Shown piece after piece: positions 12,355 through 22,151 of a stretch of 64,000 bases of DNA; position 1 is the stretch's first letter, and every line of letters starts with the position of its first letter. Position numbers and translations under genes: made by a program. The stretch covers positions 24,219 through 88,218 of the forward strand of contig NW_027460395.1 in NCBI RefSeq assembly GCF_050947875.1, in the 5' to 3' direction. A model generated the notes under the pieces. It had not been told where the DNA came from. It saw only the letters and a program-made list of their open reading frames with translations, and searched no databases. Source of the DNA: Dermacentor variabilis. Its lineage: Eukaryota; Arthropoda; Arachnida; Ixodida; Ixodidae.

Positions 12355-15294
12355 TTACGCCCACTGCAGGGCAAATGCCTCTCCCATGCTTCTCCAACAA
12401 CCCCGGTCATGTACTAATTGTGGCCATGCCGTCCCTGCAAACTTCTTAATCTCATCCGCCCACCTAACTTTCTGCCGCCCCCTGCTACGCTTCCCTTCCC
12501 TTGGGATCCAGTCCGTAACCCTTAATGACCATCGGTTATCTTCCCTCCTCATTACATGTCCTGCCCATGCCCATTTCTTTTTCTTGATTTCAACTAAGAT
12601 GTCATTAACTCGCGTTTGTTCCCTCACCCAATGTGCTCTTTTCTTATCCCTTAACGTTACACCTATCATTCTTCTTTCCATAGCTCGTTGTGTCGTCCTC
12701 AATTTGAGTAGAACCCTTTTAGTAAGCCTCCAGGTTTCTGCCCCGTAGGTGAGTACTGGTAAGACACAGCTATTATATACTTTTCTCTTGAGGGATAATG
12801 GCAACCTACTGTTCATGATTTGGGAATGCCTGCCAAACGCACCCCAGCCCATTCTTATTCTTCTGATTATTTCCGTCTCATGATCCGGATCCGCCGTCAC
12901 TACCTGCCCTAAGTAGATGTACTCCCTTACGACTTCCAGTGCCTCGCTGCCTATTGTAAATTGCTGTTCTCTCCCGAGACTGTTAAGCATTACTTTAGTT
13001 TTCTGCAGATTAATTTTTAGACCCACTCTTCTGCTTTGCCTCTCCAGGTCAGTGAGCATGCATTGCAGTTGGTCCCCTGAGTTACTAAGCAAGGCAATAT
13101 CATCAGCGAATCGCAAGTTACTAAGGTATTCTCCATTAACTTTTATCCCCAATTCTTCCCAATCCAGGTCTCTGAATACCTCCTGTAAACACGCTGTGAA
13201 TAGCATTGGAGATATCGTATCTCCTTGCCTGACGCCTTTCTGTATTGGGATTTTGTTGCTTGCTTTATGGAGGACTACGGTGGCTGTGGAGCCGCTATAG
13301 ATATCTTCCAGTATTTTTACATATCGCTCATCTACACCCTGATTCCGTAATGCCTCCATGACTGCTGAGCTTTCGACTGAATCAAACGCTTTCTCGTAAT
13401 CAATGAAAGCTATATATAAGGGTTGGTTATATTCTGCACATTTCTCTATCACTTGATTGATAGTGTGAATATGGTCTATTGTTGAGTAGCCTTTACGGAA
13501 TCCTGCCTGGTCCTTTGGTTGACAGAAGTCTAAGGTGTTCCTCATTCTATTTGCAATTACCTTAGTAAACACTTTGTAGGCAACGGACAGTAAGCTGATC
13601 GGTCTATAATTTTTCAAGTCTTTGGCGTCCCCTTTCTTATGGATTAGAATTATGTTAGCGTTCTTCCAAGATTGCGGTACGCTCGAGGTCATGAGGCATT
13701 GCGTATACAGGGTGGCCAGTTTCTCTAGAACAATCTGTCCACCATCCTTCAACAAATCTGCTGTTACCTGATCCTCCCCAGCTGCCTTCCCCCTTTGCAT
13801 ATCTCCTAAGGCTTTCTTTACTTCTTCCGGCGTTACCTTTGGGATTTCGAATTCCTCTAGACTATTTTCTCTTCCATTATCGTCGTGGATGCCACTGGTA
13901 CTGTATAAATCTCTATAGAACTCCTCAGCCACTTGAACTATCTCATCCATATTAGTAATGATATTGCCGGCTTTGTCTCTTAACGCATACATCTGATTCT
14001 TGCCAATTCCTAGTTTCTCCTTCACTGTTTTTAGGCTTCCTCCGTTCCTGAGCGCAAGTTCAATTCTATCCATATTATACTTCCTTATGTCAGCTGTCTT
14101 ACGCTTGTTGATTAACTTCGAAAGTTCTGCAAGTTCTATTCCAGCTGTAGGGTTAGATGCTTTCATACATTGGCGTTTCTTGATCAGATCTTTCGCCTCC
14201 TGCGATAGTTTGCTGGTATCCTGTCTAGCGGAGTTACCACCGACTTCTATTGCACACTCCTTAATGATGCCCACAAGATTGTTGTTCATTACTTCAACAC
14301 TAAGGTCCTCTTCCTGAGTTAAAGCCGAATACCTGTTCTGTAGTTTGATCTGGAATTCCTCTATTTTCCCTCTTACCGCTAACTCATTGATCGGCTTCTT
14401 ATGTACCAGTTTCTTCCGTTCCCTCCTCAGGTCTAGGCTAATTCGAGTTCTTACCATCCTGTGGTCACTGCAGCGCACCTTGCCGAGCACGTCCACATCT
14501 TGTATGATGCCAGGGTTAGCGCAGAGTATGAAGTCTATTTCATTTCTAGTCTCGCCGTTCGGGCTCCTCCACGTCCACTTTCGGCTATCTCGCTTGCGGA
14601 AGAAGGTATTCATTATCCTCATATTATTCTGTTCCGCAAACTCTACTAATAACTCTCCCCTGCTATTCCTAGTGCCTATGCCATATTCACCCACTGCCTT
14701 GTCTCCAGCCTGCTTCTTGCCTACCTTGGCATTAAAGTCGCCCATTAGTATAGTGTATTTAATTTTCACTCTACCCACCGCCGATTCCACGTCTTCATAG
14801 AAGCTTTCGACTTCCTGGTCATCATGACTGGATGTAGGGGCGTAGACCTGTACAATCTTCATTTTGTACCTCTTATTAAGTTTCACAACAAGACCTGCCA
14901 CCCTCTCGTTAATGCTATAGAATTCCTGTATGTTACCAGCTATATTCTTATTAACCAGGAATCCGACTCCTAGTTCTCTTCTCTCCGCTAAGCCCCGGTA
15001 GCACAGGACGTGCCCGCTATTTAGCACTGTATATGCTTCTTTTGGCCTCCTAACTTCACTGAGCCCTATTATATCCCATTTACTGCCCTCTAATTCCTCC
15101 AATAGCACTGCTAGACTCGCCTCACTAGATAACGTTCTAGCGTTAAACGTTGCCAGGTTCATATTCCAATGGCGGCCTGTCCGGAGCCAGTGATTCTTAG
15201 CACCCTCTGCTGCGTCGCAGGTCTGACCGCCGCCGTGGTCAGTTGCTTCGCAGCAGCTGGGGACTGAGGGCCGGGGTTTGACTGTTGTGTTCAT
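12355..15294 (-). CDS. RTE-type retrotransposon polyprotein: APE endonuclease + reverse transcriptase
   Basis: This 979-residue protein would nick genomic DNA and copy its own RNA onto the nicked end. Residues about 45-285 form an exonuclease-endonuclease-phosphatase domain: FNARTL (N51), SEVRR (E80), QVYAPT (Y151), MGDFNAKVG (D186, N188), NEIDF (D254) and SDH (D277, H278). Residues about 540-800 form the reverse transcriptase: NYRPISLLS at 562-570, IDYEKAFDSV at 631-640 (catalytic D632), GVRQGDTISPMLF at 687-699, and FADDIALL at 729-736 with the catalytic aspartates D731 and D732. The C-terminal stretch at about 880-979, containing WAGHVMRR, is typical of RTE proteins. All catalytic positions I can recognise are present and there is no internal stop or frameshift. 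The start used is the first ATG of the open frame; Met45, just before the endonuclease domain, is a plausible alternative. Similar proteins are often mislabelled craniofacial development protein 2-like. Confidence 0.95.
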   Translation of the reverse strand: MNTTVKPRPSVPSCCEATDHGGGQTCDAAEGAKNHWLRTGRHWNMNLATFNARTLSSEASLAVLLEELEGSKWDIIGLSEVRRPKEAYTVLNSGHVLCYRGLAERRELGVGFLVNKNIAGNIQEFYSINERVAGLVVKLNKRYKMKIVQVYAPTSSHDDQEVESFYEDVESAVGRVKIKYTILMGDFNAKVGKKQAGDKAVGEYGIGTRNSRGELLVEFAEQNNMRIMNTFFRKRDSRKWTWRSPNGETRNEIDFILCANPGIIQDVDVLGKVRCSDHRMVRTRISLDLRRERKKLVHKKPINELAVRGKIEEFQIKLQNRYSALTQEEDLSVEVMNNNLVGIIKECAIEVGGNSARQDTSKLSQEAKDLIKKRQCMKASNPTAGIELAELSKLINKRKTADIRKYNMDRIELALRNGGSLKTVKEKLGIGKNQMYALRDKAGNIITNMDEIVQVAEEFYRDLYSTSGIHDDNGRENSLEEFEIPKVTPEEVKKALGDMQRGKAAGEDQVTADLLKDGGQIVLEKLATLYTQCLMTSSVPQSWKNANIILIHKKGDAKDLKNYRPISLLSVAYKVFTKVIANRMRNTLDFCQPKDQAGFRKGYSTIDHIHTINQVIEKCAEYNQPLYIAFIDYEKAFDSVESSAVMEALRNQGVDERYVKILEDIYSGSTATVVLHKASNKIPIQKGVRQGDTISPMLFTACLQEVFRDLDWEELGIKVNGEYLSNLRFADDIALLSNSGDQLQCMLTDLERQSRRVGLKINLQKTKVMLNSLGREQQFTIGSEALEVVREYIYLGQVVTADPDHETEIIRRIRMGWGAFGRHSQIMNSRLPLSLKRKVYNSCVLPVLTYGAETWRLTKRVLLKLRTTQRAMERRMIGVTLRDKKRAHWVREQTRVNDILVEIKKKKWAWAGHVMRREDNRWSLRVTDWIPREGKRSRGRQKVRWADEIKKFAGTAWPQLVHDRGCWRSMGEAFALQWA

Positions 15295-15419
15295 AGGAGG
15301 TTGTGGCCAAGTACTGCACCAGGGTGGCCAATCCTGCTCTGGTGAGGGAGTGCGTTACCGGTTCTGGTCACCGGGATCAGGCCACACTCCAGGCCTGTTT
15401 GTGCAATTTTATCAACACG

Positions 15420-15448
15420 CGGATTTTTCTTTTTTTTTTTTAAATCCG
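15420..15448. repeat. A/T homopolymer tract flanked by a 7-bp inverted repeat
   Basis: On the plus strand CGGATTT (15420-15426) and AAATCCG (15442-15448) are inverted copies flanking a T tract of 12 uninterrupted Ts (15430-15441). In sense orientation this is an A-rich tract directly after the tRNA-like segment, the order expected for a SINE head and tail, although the flanking inverted repeat is unusual. Confidence 0.8.
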
Positions 15449-15459
15449 GTGGAAAATTG

Positions 15460-15530
15460 CCGGCACCGGGATTCGAACCACGGACCTCTTGCACGCGAGG
15501 CGGGTGTTCTACCTCAACGCCACCGCGGCA
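15460..15530 (-). repeat. tRNA-like (SINE-type) module in the LINE 5' end
   Basis: Read on the minus strand, this segment begins GCCGCGGTGGCGTTGAGG, which resembles a tRNA acceptor plus A-box region. It contains GGTTCGAATCCC (plus-strand 15468-15479), a good B-box or T-loop match, and closes with GTGCCGGCA. The stems pair poorly: the acceptor halves and the T stem have mismatches, so it is not a functional tRNA gene. It looks like a tRNA-derived SINE head or a tRNA-like promoter module. It lies inside the target-site duplications, so it entered with the LINE and not as a separate insertion. Confidence 0.72.
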
Positions 15531-15549
15531 CCTCTACGCCACCGCGGCA
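15512..15549 (-). repeat. 19-bp tandem duplication at the LINE 5' terminus
   Basis: Positions 15512-15530 and 15531-15549 are two adjacent 19-base copies differing at one base (CCTCAACGCC versus CCTCTACGCC, each followed by ACCGCGGCA). The outer copy is just the first 19 bases of the tRNA-like module. This could be a template jump at the end of reverse transcription or a feature of the source element. Confidence 0.85.
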
Positions 15550-15561
15550 CAAAGGATGCAT
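15550..15561. repeat. Target-site duplication, right copy
   Basis: CAAAGGATGCAT is identical to the left copy and abuts the LINE 5' end. The satellite resumes in the same phase immediately afterwards (GTGCATGCTTAAAACGCG). Removing one copy plus the element restores an ordinary monomer. Confidence 0.93.
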
Positions 15562-16445
15562 GTGCATGCTTAAAACGCGTTTTGGCACAAATCCATGTGC
15601 GGGTGATAAAAAGAGCAGCATCGGCATGCTTTTCACGTCATTTGGTAGAAATCCACGTGCGCGTTCGGCCAAAAGCACCATTTGCATGCATATCGTGTGG
15701 TTTTCCAGAAAACTGCGTTCGCGTCTACCAAAAGATGCATGTGCATGCTTAAAACGCATTTTGGCACAAATCCATGTGCGGGTGCTAAAAAGAGCAGCAT
15801 CGGCATGCTTTTCACGTCGTTTGGTAGAAATCCACGTGCGCGTTCTGCCAAAAGCACCATTTGCATGCATATCGTGTGGTTTTGCAGAAAACTGCGTCCG
15901 CGTCTACCAAAAGATGCATGTGCATGCTTAAAACGCGTTTTGGCACAAATCCATGTGCGGGTGCTAAAAAGAGCAGCATCGGCATGCTTTTCACGTCGTT
16001 TGGTAGAAATCCACGTGCGCGTTCTGCCAAAAGCACCATTTGCATGCATATCGTGTGGTGTTGCAGAAAACTGCGTCCGCGTCTACCAAAAGATGCATGT
16101 GCATGCTTAAAACGCGTTTTGGCACAAATCCATGTGCGGGTGCTAAAAAGAGCAGCATCGGCATGCTTTTCACGTCGTTTGGTAGAAATCCACGTGCGCG
16201 TTCTGCGAAAAGCACCATTTGCATGCATATCGTGTGGTTTTGCAGAAAACTGCGTCCGCGTCTACCAAAAGATGCATGTGCATGCTTAACACGCGTTTTG
16301 GCACAAATCCATGTGCGGGTGCTAAAAAGAGCAGCATCGGCATGCTTTTCACGTCGTTTGGTAGAAATCCACGTGCGCGTTCTGCCAAAAGCACCATTTG
16401 CATGCATATCGTGTGGTTTTGCAGAAAACTGCGTTCGCGTCTACC

Positions 16446-16982
16446 AAAAGATGCATGTGCATGCTTAAAACGCGTTTTGGCACAAATCCATGTGCGGGTG
16501 CTAAAAAGAGCAGCATCGGCATGCTTTTCACGTCGTTTGGTAGAAATCCACGTGCGCGTTCTGCCAAAAGCACCATTTGCATGCATATCGTGTGGTTTTG
16601 CAGAAAACTGCGTCCGCGTCTACCAAAAGATGTATCTGAATGCTTAAAACGCGTTTTGGCACAAATTCATGTGCGGGTGCTAAAAAGAGAAGCATCGGCA
16701 TGCTTTTCACGTCGTTTGGTAGAAATCCACGTGCCCGTTCTGCCAAAAGCACCATTTGCATGCATATCGTGTGGTTTTGCAGAAAACTGCGTCCGCGTCT
16801 ACCAAAAGATGCATGTGCATGCTTAAAACGCGTTTTGGCACAAATCCATGTGCGGGTGCTAAAAAGAGCAGCATCGGTATGCTTTTCATGTCGTTTGGTA
16901 GAAATCCACGTGCGCGTTCTGCCAAAAGCACCATTTTCATGCATATCGTGTGGTTTTGCAGAAAACTGCGTCCGCGTCTACC
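16446..16982. repeat. 3-monomer tandem duplication, copy 1 (537 bp)
   Basis: It contains TGTATCTGAATGC at 16631, ATCGGTATGC near 16873 and CATTTTCATGC near 16932. All recur exactly 537 bases (3 x 179) downstream. The outer limits are approximate, set where variants stop matching. Confidence 0.85.
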
Positions 16983-17519
16983 AAAAGATGCATGTGCATG
17001 CTTAAAACGCGTTTTGGCACAAATCCATGTGCGGGTGCTAAAAAGAGCAGCATCGGCATGCTTTTCACGTCGTTTGGTAGAAATCCACGTGCGCGTTCTG
17101 CCAAAAGCACCATTTGCATGCATATCGTGTGGTTTTGCAGAAAACTGCGTCCGCGTCTACCAAAAGATGTATCTGAATGCTTAAAACGCGTTTTGGCACA
17201 AATTCATGTGCGGGTGCTAAAAAGAGAAGCATCGGCATGCTTTTCACGTCGTTTGGTAGAAATCCACGTGCCCGTTCTGCCAAAAGCACCATTTGCATGC
17301 ATATCATGTGGTTTTGCAGAAAACTGCGTCCGCGTCTACCAAAAGATGCATGTGCATGCTTAAAACGCGTTTTGGCACAAATCCATGTGCGGGTGCTAAA
17401 AAGAGCAGCATCGGTATGCTTTTCATGTCGTTTGGTAGAAATCCACGTGCGCGTTCTGCCAAAAGCACCATTTTCATGCATATCGTGTGGTTTTGCAGAA
17501 AACTGCGTCCGCGTCTACC
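16983..17519. repeat. 3-monomer tandem duplication, copy 2 (537 bp)
   Basis: Adjacent second copy, with TGTATCTGAATGC at 17168 and the same following variants. Only a few single-base differences were noticed (for example ATATCATGTGG near 17299), so this looks like one of the most recent duplications in the window. Confidence 0.85.
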
Positions 17520-18055
17520 AAAAGATGCATGTGCGTGCTTAAAACGCGTTTTGGCACAAATCCATGTGCGGGTGCTAAAAAGAGGAGCATCGGCATGCTT
17601 TTCACGTCGTTTGGTAGAAATCCACGTGCGCGTTCTGCCAAAAGCACCATTTGCATGCATATCGTGTGGTTTTGCAGAAAACTGCGTCCGCGTCTACCAA
17701 AAGATGCATGTGCATGCTTAAAACGCGTTTTGGCACAAATCCATGTGCGGGTGCTAAAAAGAGGAGCATCGGCTTGCTTTTCACGTCGTTTGGTAGAAAT
17801 CCACGTGCGCGTTCTGCCAAAAGCACCATTTGCATGCATATCGTGTGGTTTTGCAGAAAACTGCGTCCGCGTCTACCAAAAGATGCATGTGCATGCTTAA
17901 AACGCGTATTGGCACAAATCCATGTGCGGGTGCTAAAAAGAGCAGCATCGGCATGCTTTTAACGTCATTTGGTAGAAATCCACGTTTCGCGTTCTGGCAA
18001 AAGCACCATTTGCATGCAATCGTGTGGTTTTGCAGAAAACTGCGTCCGCGTCTAC

Positions 18056-18067
18056 CAAAGGATGCAT
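18056..18067. repeat. Unfilled paralogue of the LINE target site
   Basis: CAAAGGATGCAT occurs here uninterrupted, with flanks that carry the same private variants as the two sides of the LINE. On the left these are CACGTTTCGCG, CTGGCAAAAG and the one-base deletion TGCATGCAATCG; on the right, GGGTGATAAAAAG, CACGTCATTTGG and CGTTCGGCC. The distance from the filled right flank is 2506 bases, exactly 14 monomers. Confidence 0.9.
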
Positions 18068-21000
18068 GTGCATGCTTAAAACGCGTTTTGGCACAAATCC
18101 ATGTGCGGGTGATAAAAAGAGCAGCATCGGCATGCTTTTCACGTCATTTGGTAGAAATCCACGTGCGCGTTCGGCCAAAAGCACCATTTGCATGCATATC
18201 GTGTGGTTTTGCAGAAAACTGCGTTCGCGTTTACCAAAAGATGCATGTGCATGCTTAAAACGCGTTTTGGCACAAATCCATGTGCGGGTGCTAAAAAGAG
18301 CAGCATCGGCATGCTTTTCACGTCGTTTGGTAGAAATCCACGTGCGCGTTCTGCCAAAAGCACCATTTGCATGCATATCGTGTGGTTTTGCAGAAAACTG
18401 CGTTCGCGTCTACCAAAAGATGCATGTGCATGCTTAAAACGCGTTTTGGCACAAATCCATGTGCGGGTGCTAAAAAGAGCAGCATCGGCATGCTTTTCAC
18501 GTCGTTTGGTAGAAATCCACGTGCGCGTTCTGCCAAAAGCACCATTTGCATGCATATCGTGTGGTTTTGCAGAAAACTGCGTCCGCGTCTACCAAAAGAT
18601 GTATCTGCATGCATAAACGCGTTTTGGCACAAATTCATGTGCGGGTGCTAAAAAGAGAAGCATCGGCATGCTTTTCACGTCGTTTGGTAGAAATCCACGT
18701 GCGCGTTCTGCCAAAAGCACCATTTGCATGCATATCGTGTGGTTTTGCAGAAAACTGCGTCCGCGTCTACCAAAAGATGCATGTGCATGCTTAAAACGCG
18801 TTTTGGCACAAATCCATGTGCGGGTGCTAAAAAGAGCAGCATCGGTATGCTTTTCATGACGTTTGGTAGAAATCCACGTGCGCGTTCTGCCAAAAGCACC
18901 ATTTTCATGCATATCGTGTGGTTTTGCAGCAAACTGCGTCCGCGTCTACCAAAAGATGCATGTTCGTGCTTAAAATGCGTTTTGGCACAAATCCATGTGC
19001 GGGTGCTAAAAAGAGCAGCATCGGCATGCTTTTCACGTCGTTTGGTAGAAATCCACGTGCGCGTTCTGCCAAAAGCACCATTTGCATGCATATCGTGTGG
19101 TTTTGCAGAAAACTGCGTTCGCGTCTGCCAAAAGATGCATGTGCATGCTTAAAACGCGTTTTGGCACAAATCCATGTGCGGGTGCTAAAAAGAGCAGCAT
19201 CGGCATGCTTTTCACGTCGTTTGGTAGAAATCCACGTGCGCGTTCTGCCAAAAGCACCATTTGCATGCATATCGTGTGGTTTTGCAGAAAACTGCGTCCG
19301 CGTCTACCAAAAGATGTATGTGCATGCTTAAAACGCGTTTTGGCACAAATTCATGTGCGGGTGCTAAAAAGAGAAGCATCGGCATGCTTTTCACGTCGTT
19401 TGGTAGAAATCCACGTGCGCGTTCTGCCAAAAGCACCATTTGCATGCATATCGTGTGGTTTTGAAGAAAACTGCGTCCGCGTCTAACAAAAGATGCATGT
19501 GCATGCTTAAAACGCATTTTGGAGCAAATCCATGTGCGGGTGCTAAAAAGAGCAGCATCGGCATGCTTTTCACGTCGTTTGGTAGAAATCCACGTGCGCG
19601 TTCTGCCAAAAGCACCATTTGCATGCATATCGTGTGGTTTTGCAGAAAACTGCGTCCGCGTCTACCAAAAGATGCATGTGCATGCTTAAAACGCGTTTTG
19701 GCACAAATCCATGTGCGGGTGCTAAAAAGAGCAGCATCGGTATGCTTTTCACGTCGTTTGTAGAAATCCACGTTTCGCGTTCTGCCAAAAGCACCATTTG
19801 CATGCATATCGTGTGGTTTTGCAGAAAACTGCGTCCGCGTCTACCAAAAGATGCATGTGCATGCTTAAAACGCGTTTTGGCACAAATCCATGTGCGGGTG
19901 CTAAAAAGAGGAGCATCGGCTTGCTTTTCACGTCGTTTGGTAGAAATCCACGTGCGCGTTCTGCCAAAAGCACCATTTGCATGCATATCGTGTGGTTTTG
20001 CAGAAAACTGCGTCCGCGTCTACCAAAAGATGCATGTGCATGCTTAAAACGCGTTTTGCCACAAATCCATGTGCGGGTGCGAAAAAGAGCAGCATCGGCA
20101 TGCTTTTCACGTCGTTTGGTAGAAATCCACGTGCGCGTTCTGCCAAAAGCACCATTTGCATGCATATCGTGTGGTTTTGCAGAAAACTGCGTCCGCGTCT
20201 ACCAAAAGATGCATGTGCATGCTTAAAACGCGTTTTGGCACAAATCCATGTGCGGGTGATAAAAAAAAGAGCAGCATCGGCATGCTTTTCACGTCGTTTG
20301 GTAGAAATCCACGTGCGCGTTCTGCCAAAAGCACCATTTGCATGCATATCGTGTGGTTTTGCAGAAAACTGCGTCCGCGTCTACCAAAAGATGCATGTGC
20401 GTGCTTAAAACGCGTTTTGGCACAAATCCATGTGCGGGTGCTAAAAAGAGGAGCATCGGCATGCTTTTCACGTCGTTTGGTAGAAATCCACGTGCGCGTT
20501 CTGCCAAAAGCACCATTTGCATGCATATCGTGTGGTTTTGCAGAAAACTGCGTCCGCGTCTACCAAAAGATGCATGTGCATGCTTAAAACGCGTTTTGGC
20601 ACAAATCCATGTGCGGGTGCTAAAAAGAGCAGCATCGGCATGCTTTTCACGTCGTTTGATAGAAATCCACGTGCGCGTTCTGCCAAAAGCACCATTTGCA
20701 TGCATATCGTGTGGTTTTGCAGAAAACTGCGTCCGCGTCTACCAAAAGATGCATGTGCATGCTTAAAACGCGTTTTGGCACAAATCCATGTGCGGGTGCT
20801 AAAAAGAGCAGCATCGGCATGCTTTTCACGTCGTTTGGTAGAAATCGACGTGCGCGTTCTGCCAAAAGCACCATTTGCATGCATATCGTGTGGTTTTGCA
20901 GAAAACTGCGTCCGCGTCTACCAAAAGATGCATGTGCATGCTTAAAACGCGTTTTGGCACAAATCCATGTGCGGGTGCTAAAAAGAGCAGCATCGGCATG

Positions 21001-22030
21001 CTTTTACCGTCATTTGGTAGAAATCCACGTTTCGCGTTCTGGCAAAAGCACCATTTGCATGCAATCGTGTGGTTTTGCAGAAAACTGCGTCCGCGTCTAC
21101 CAAAAGATGCATGTGCATGCTTAAAACGCGTTTTGGCACAAATCCATGTGCGGGTGCTAAAAAGAGGAGCATCGGCATGCTTTTCACGTCGTTTGGTAGA
21201 AATCCACGTGCGCGTTCTGCCAAAAGCACCATTTGCATGCATATCGTGTGGTTTTGCAGAAAACTGCGTCCGCGTCTACCAAAAGATGCATGTGCATGCT
21301 TAAAACGCGTTTTGGCACAAATCCATGTGCGGGTGCTAAAAAGAGGAGCATCGGCATGCTTTTCACGTCGTTTGGTAGAAATCCACGTGCGCGTTCTGCC
21401 AAAAGCACCATTTGCATGCATATCGTGTGGTTTTGCAGAAAACTGCGTCCGCGTCTACCAAAAGATGCATGTGCATGCTTAAAACGCGTTTTGGCACAAA
21501 TCCATGTGCGGGTGCTAAAAAGAGCAGCATCGGCATGCTTTTCACGTCGTTTGGTAGAAATCCACGTAAGCGTTCTGCCAAAAGCACCATTTGCATGCAT
21601 ATCGTGTGGTTTTGCAGAAAACTGCGTCCGCGTCTACCAAAAGATGCATGTGCGTGCTTAAAATGCGTTTTGGCACAAATCCATGTGCGGGTGCTAAAAA
21701 GAGCAGCATCGGCATGCTTTTCACGTCGTTTGGTGGAAATCAACGTGCGCGTTCTGCCAAAAGCACCATTTGCATGCATATCGTGCTGTTTTGCAGAAAA
21801 CTGCGTCCGCGTCTACCAAAAGATGCATGTGCATGCTTAAAACGCGTTTTGGCACAAATCCATGTGGGGGTGCTAAAAAGAGCAGCATCGGCATGCTTTT
21901 CACGTCGTTTGGTAGAAATCCACGTTTCGCGTTCTGCCAAAAGCACCATTTGCATGCATATCGTGTGGTTTTACAGAAAACTGCGTCCCCGTCTACCAAA
22001 AGATGCATGTGCATGCTTAAAACGCGTTTT

Positions 22031-22090
22031 GGCACAAATCCATGTGCGGGTGCTAAAAAGAGCAGCATCGGCATGCTTTTCACGTCGTTT
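22031..22090 (+). repeat. Subrepeat A of the monomer (60 bp)
   Basis: First third of the monomer. Aligned without gaps to subrepeat B it matches at about 43 of 60 positions. Shared blocks include AAATCCA, GTGCG, GCATGC at positions 41-46 and a closing GTTT. This indicates that the 179-bp monomer arose by triplication of a unit of about 60 bp. Confidence 0.85.
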
Positions 22091-22151
22091 GGTAGAAATC
22101 CACGTGCGCGTTCTGCCAAAAGCACCATTTGCATGCATATCGTGTGGTTTT
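22091..22151 (+). repeat. Subrepeat B of the monomer (61 bp)
   Basis: Middle third. It contains the palindrome CACGTG inside an 11-base alternating pyrimidine-purine run (CACGTGCGCGT), the CCAAAAG block shared with subrepeat C, and GCATGC at positions 41-46, the same register as in subrepeat A. Confidence 0.85.

Larger units (their letters stand above)
12334..15549 (-). mobile_element. RTE/BovB-clade LINE, apparently full length (3216 bp)
   Basis: A non-LTR retrotransposon inserted in the satellite, with its sense strand on the minus strand. In sense order it has a tRNA-like 5' module, a short leader, one ORF encoding endonuclease and reverse transcriptase, and a 21-base 3' tail ending in GAT-rich repeats. 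Both edges abut identical 12-bp copies of CAAAGGATGCAT, as left by target-primed reverse transcription. A single ORF of about 1000 codons, an APE-type endonuclease and a very short simple-repeat 3' end are typical of the RTE clade. The intact ORF and perfect duplication suggest a recent insertion. The element is unlike its surroundings in composition and has no internal 179-bp periodicity. Confidence 0.95.
15295..15549 (-). other. 5' leader of the LINE
   Basis: These 255 bases upstream of the ORF, in sense order, hold a 19-base terminal duplication, a tRNA-like segment, a short A-rich tract and about 120 bases of unique leader ending CCTCCT just before the ATG. No TATA-type promoter is expected or seen; LINEs usually carry an internal promoter here. 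The tRNA-like segment could provide A- and B-box-like elements, but both look degenerate. Confidence 0.7.

Noticed and set aside
11917..12748. Plus-strand frames crossing the left LINE junction (11917-12417, 12290-12748)
   Set aside because: They are part satellite and part antisense LINE 3' end. They are junction artefacts.
12917..14800. Plus-strand open frames within the LINE (12917-13300, 14000-14317, 14345-14800)
   Set aside because: They are antisense shadows of the endonuclease-reverse transcriptase ORF, with low-complexity Ser/Leu-rich translations and no family resemblance.
15460..15549. A functional tRNA gene
   Set aside because: The B-box is good, but the acceptor and T stems do not pair properly, and the segment lies inside the inserted element next to an A-rich tract. 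It fits a tRNA-derived module better.
12334..15549. The LINE as a retroviral or LTR element
   Set aside because: There are no terminal repeats, gag, protease, RNase H/integrase order or envelope. The APE endonuclease precedes the reverse transcriptase and the 3' end is a short simple repeat.
15278..15931. 217-residue plus-strand frame crossing the LINE 5' end into the satellite
   Set aside because: It joins antisense LINE leader to satellite translation. It is a chance junction frame created by the insertion.
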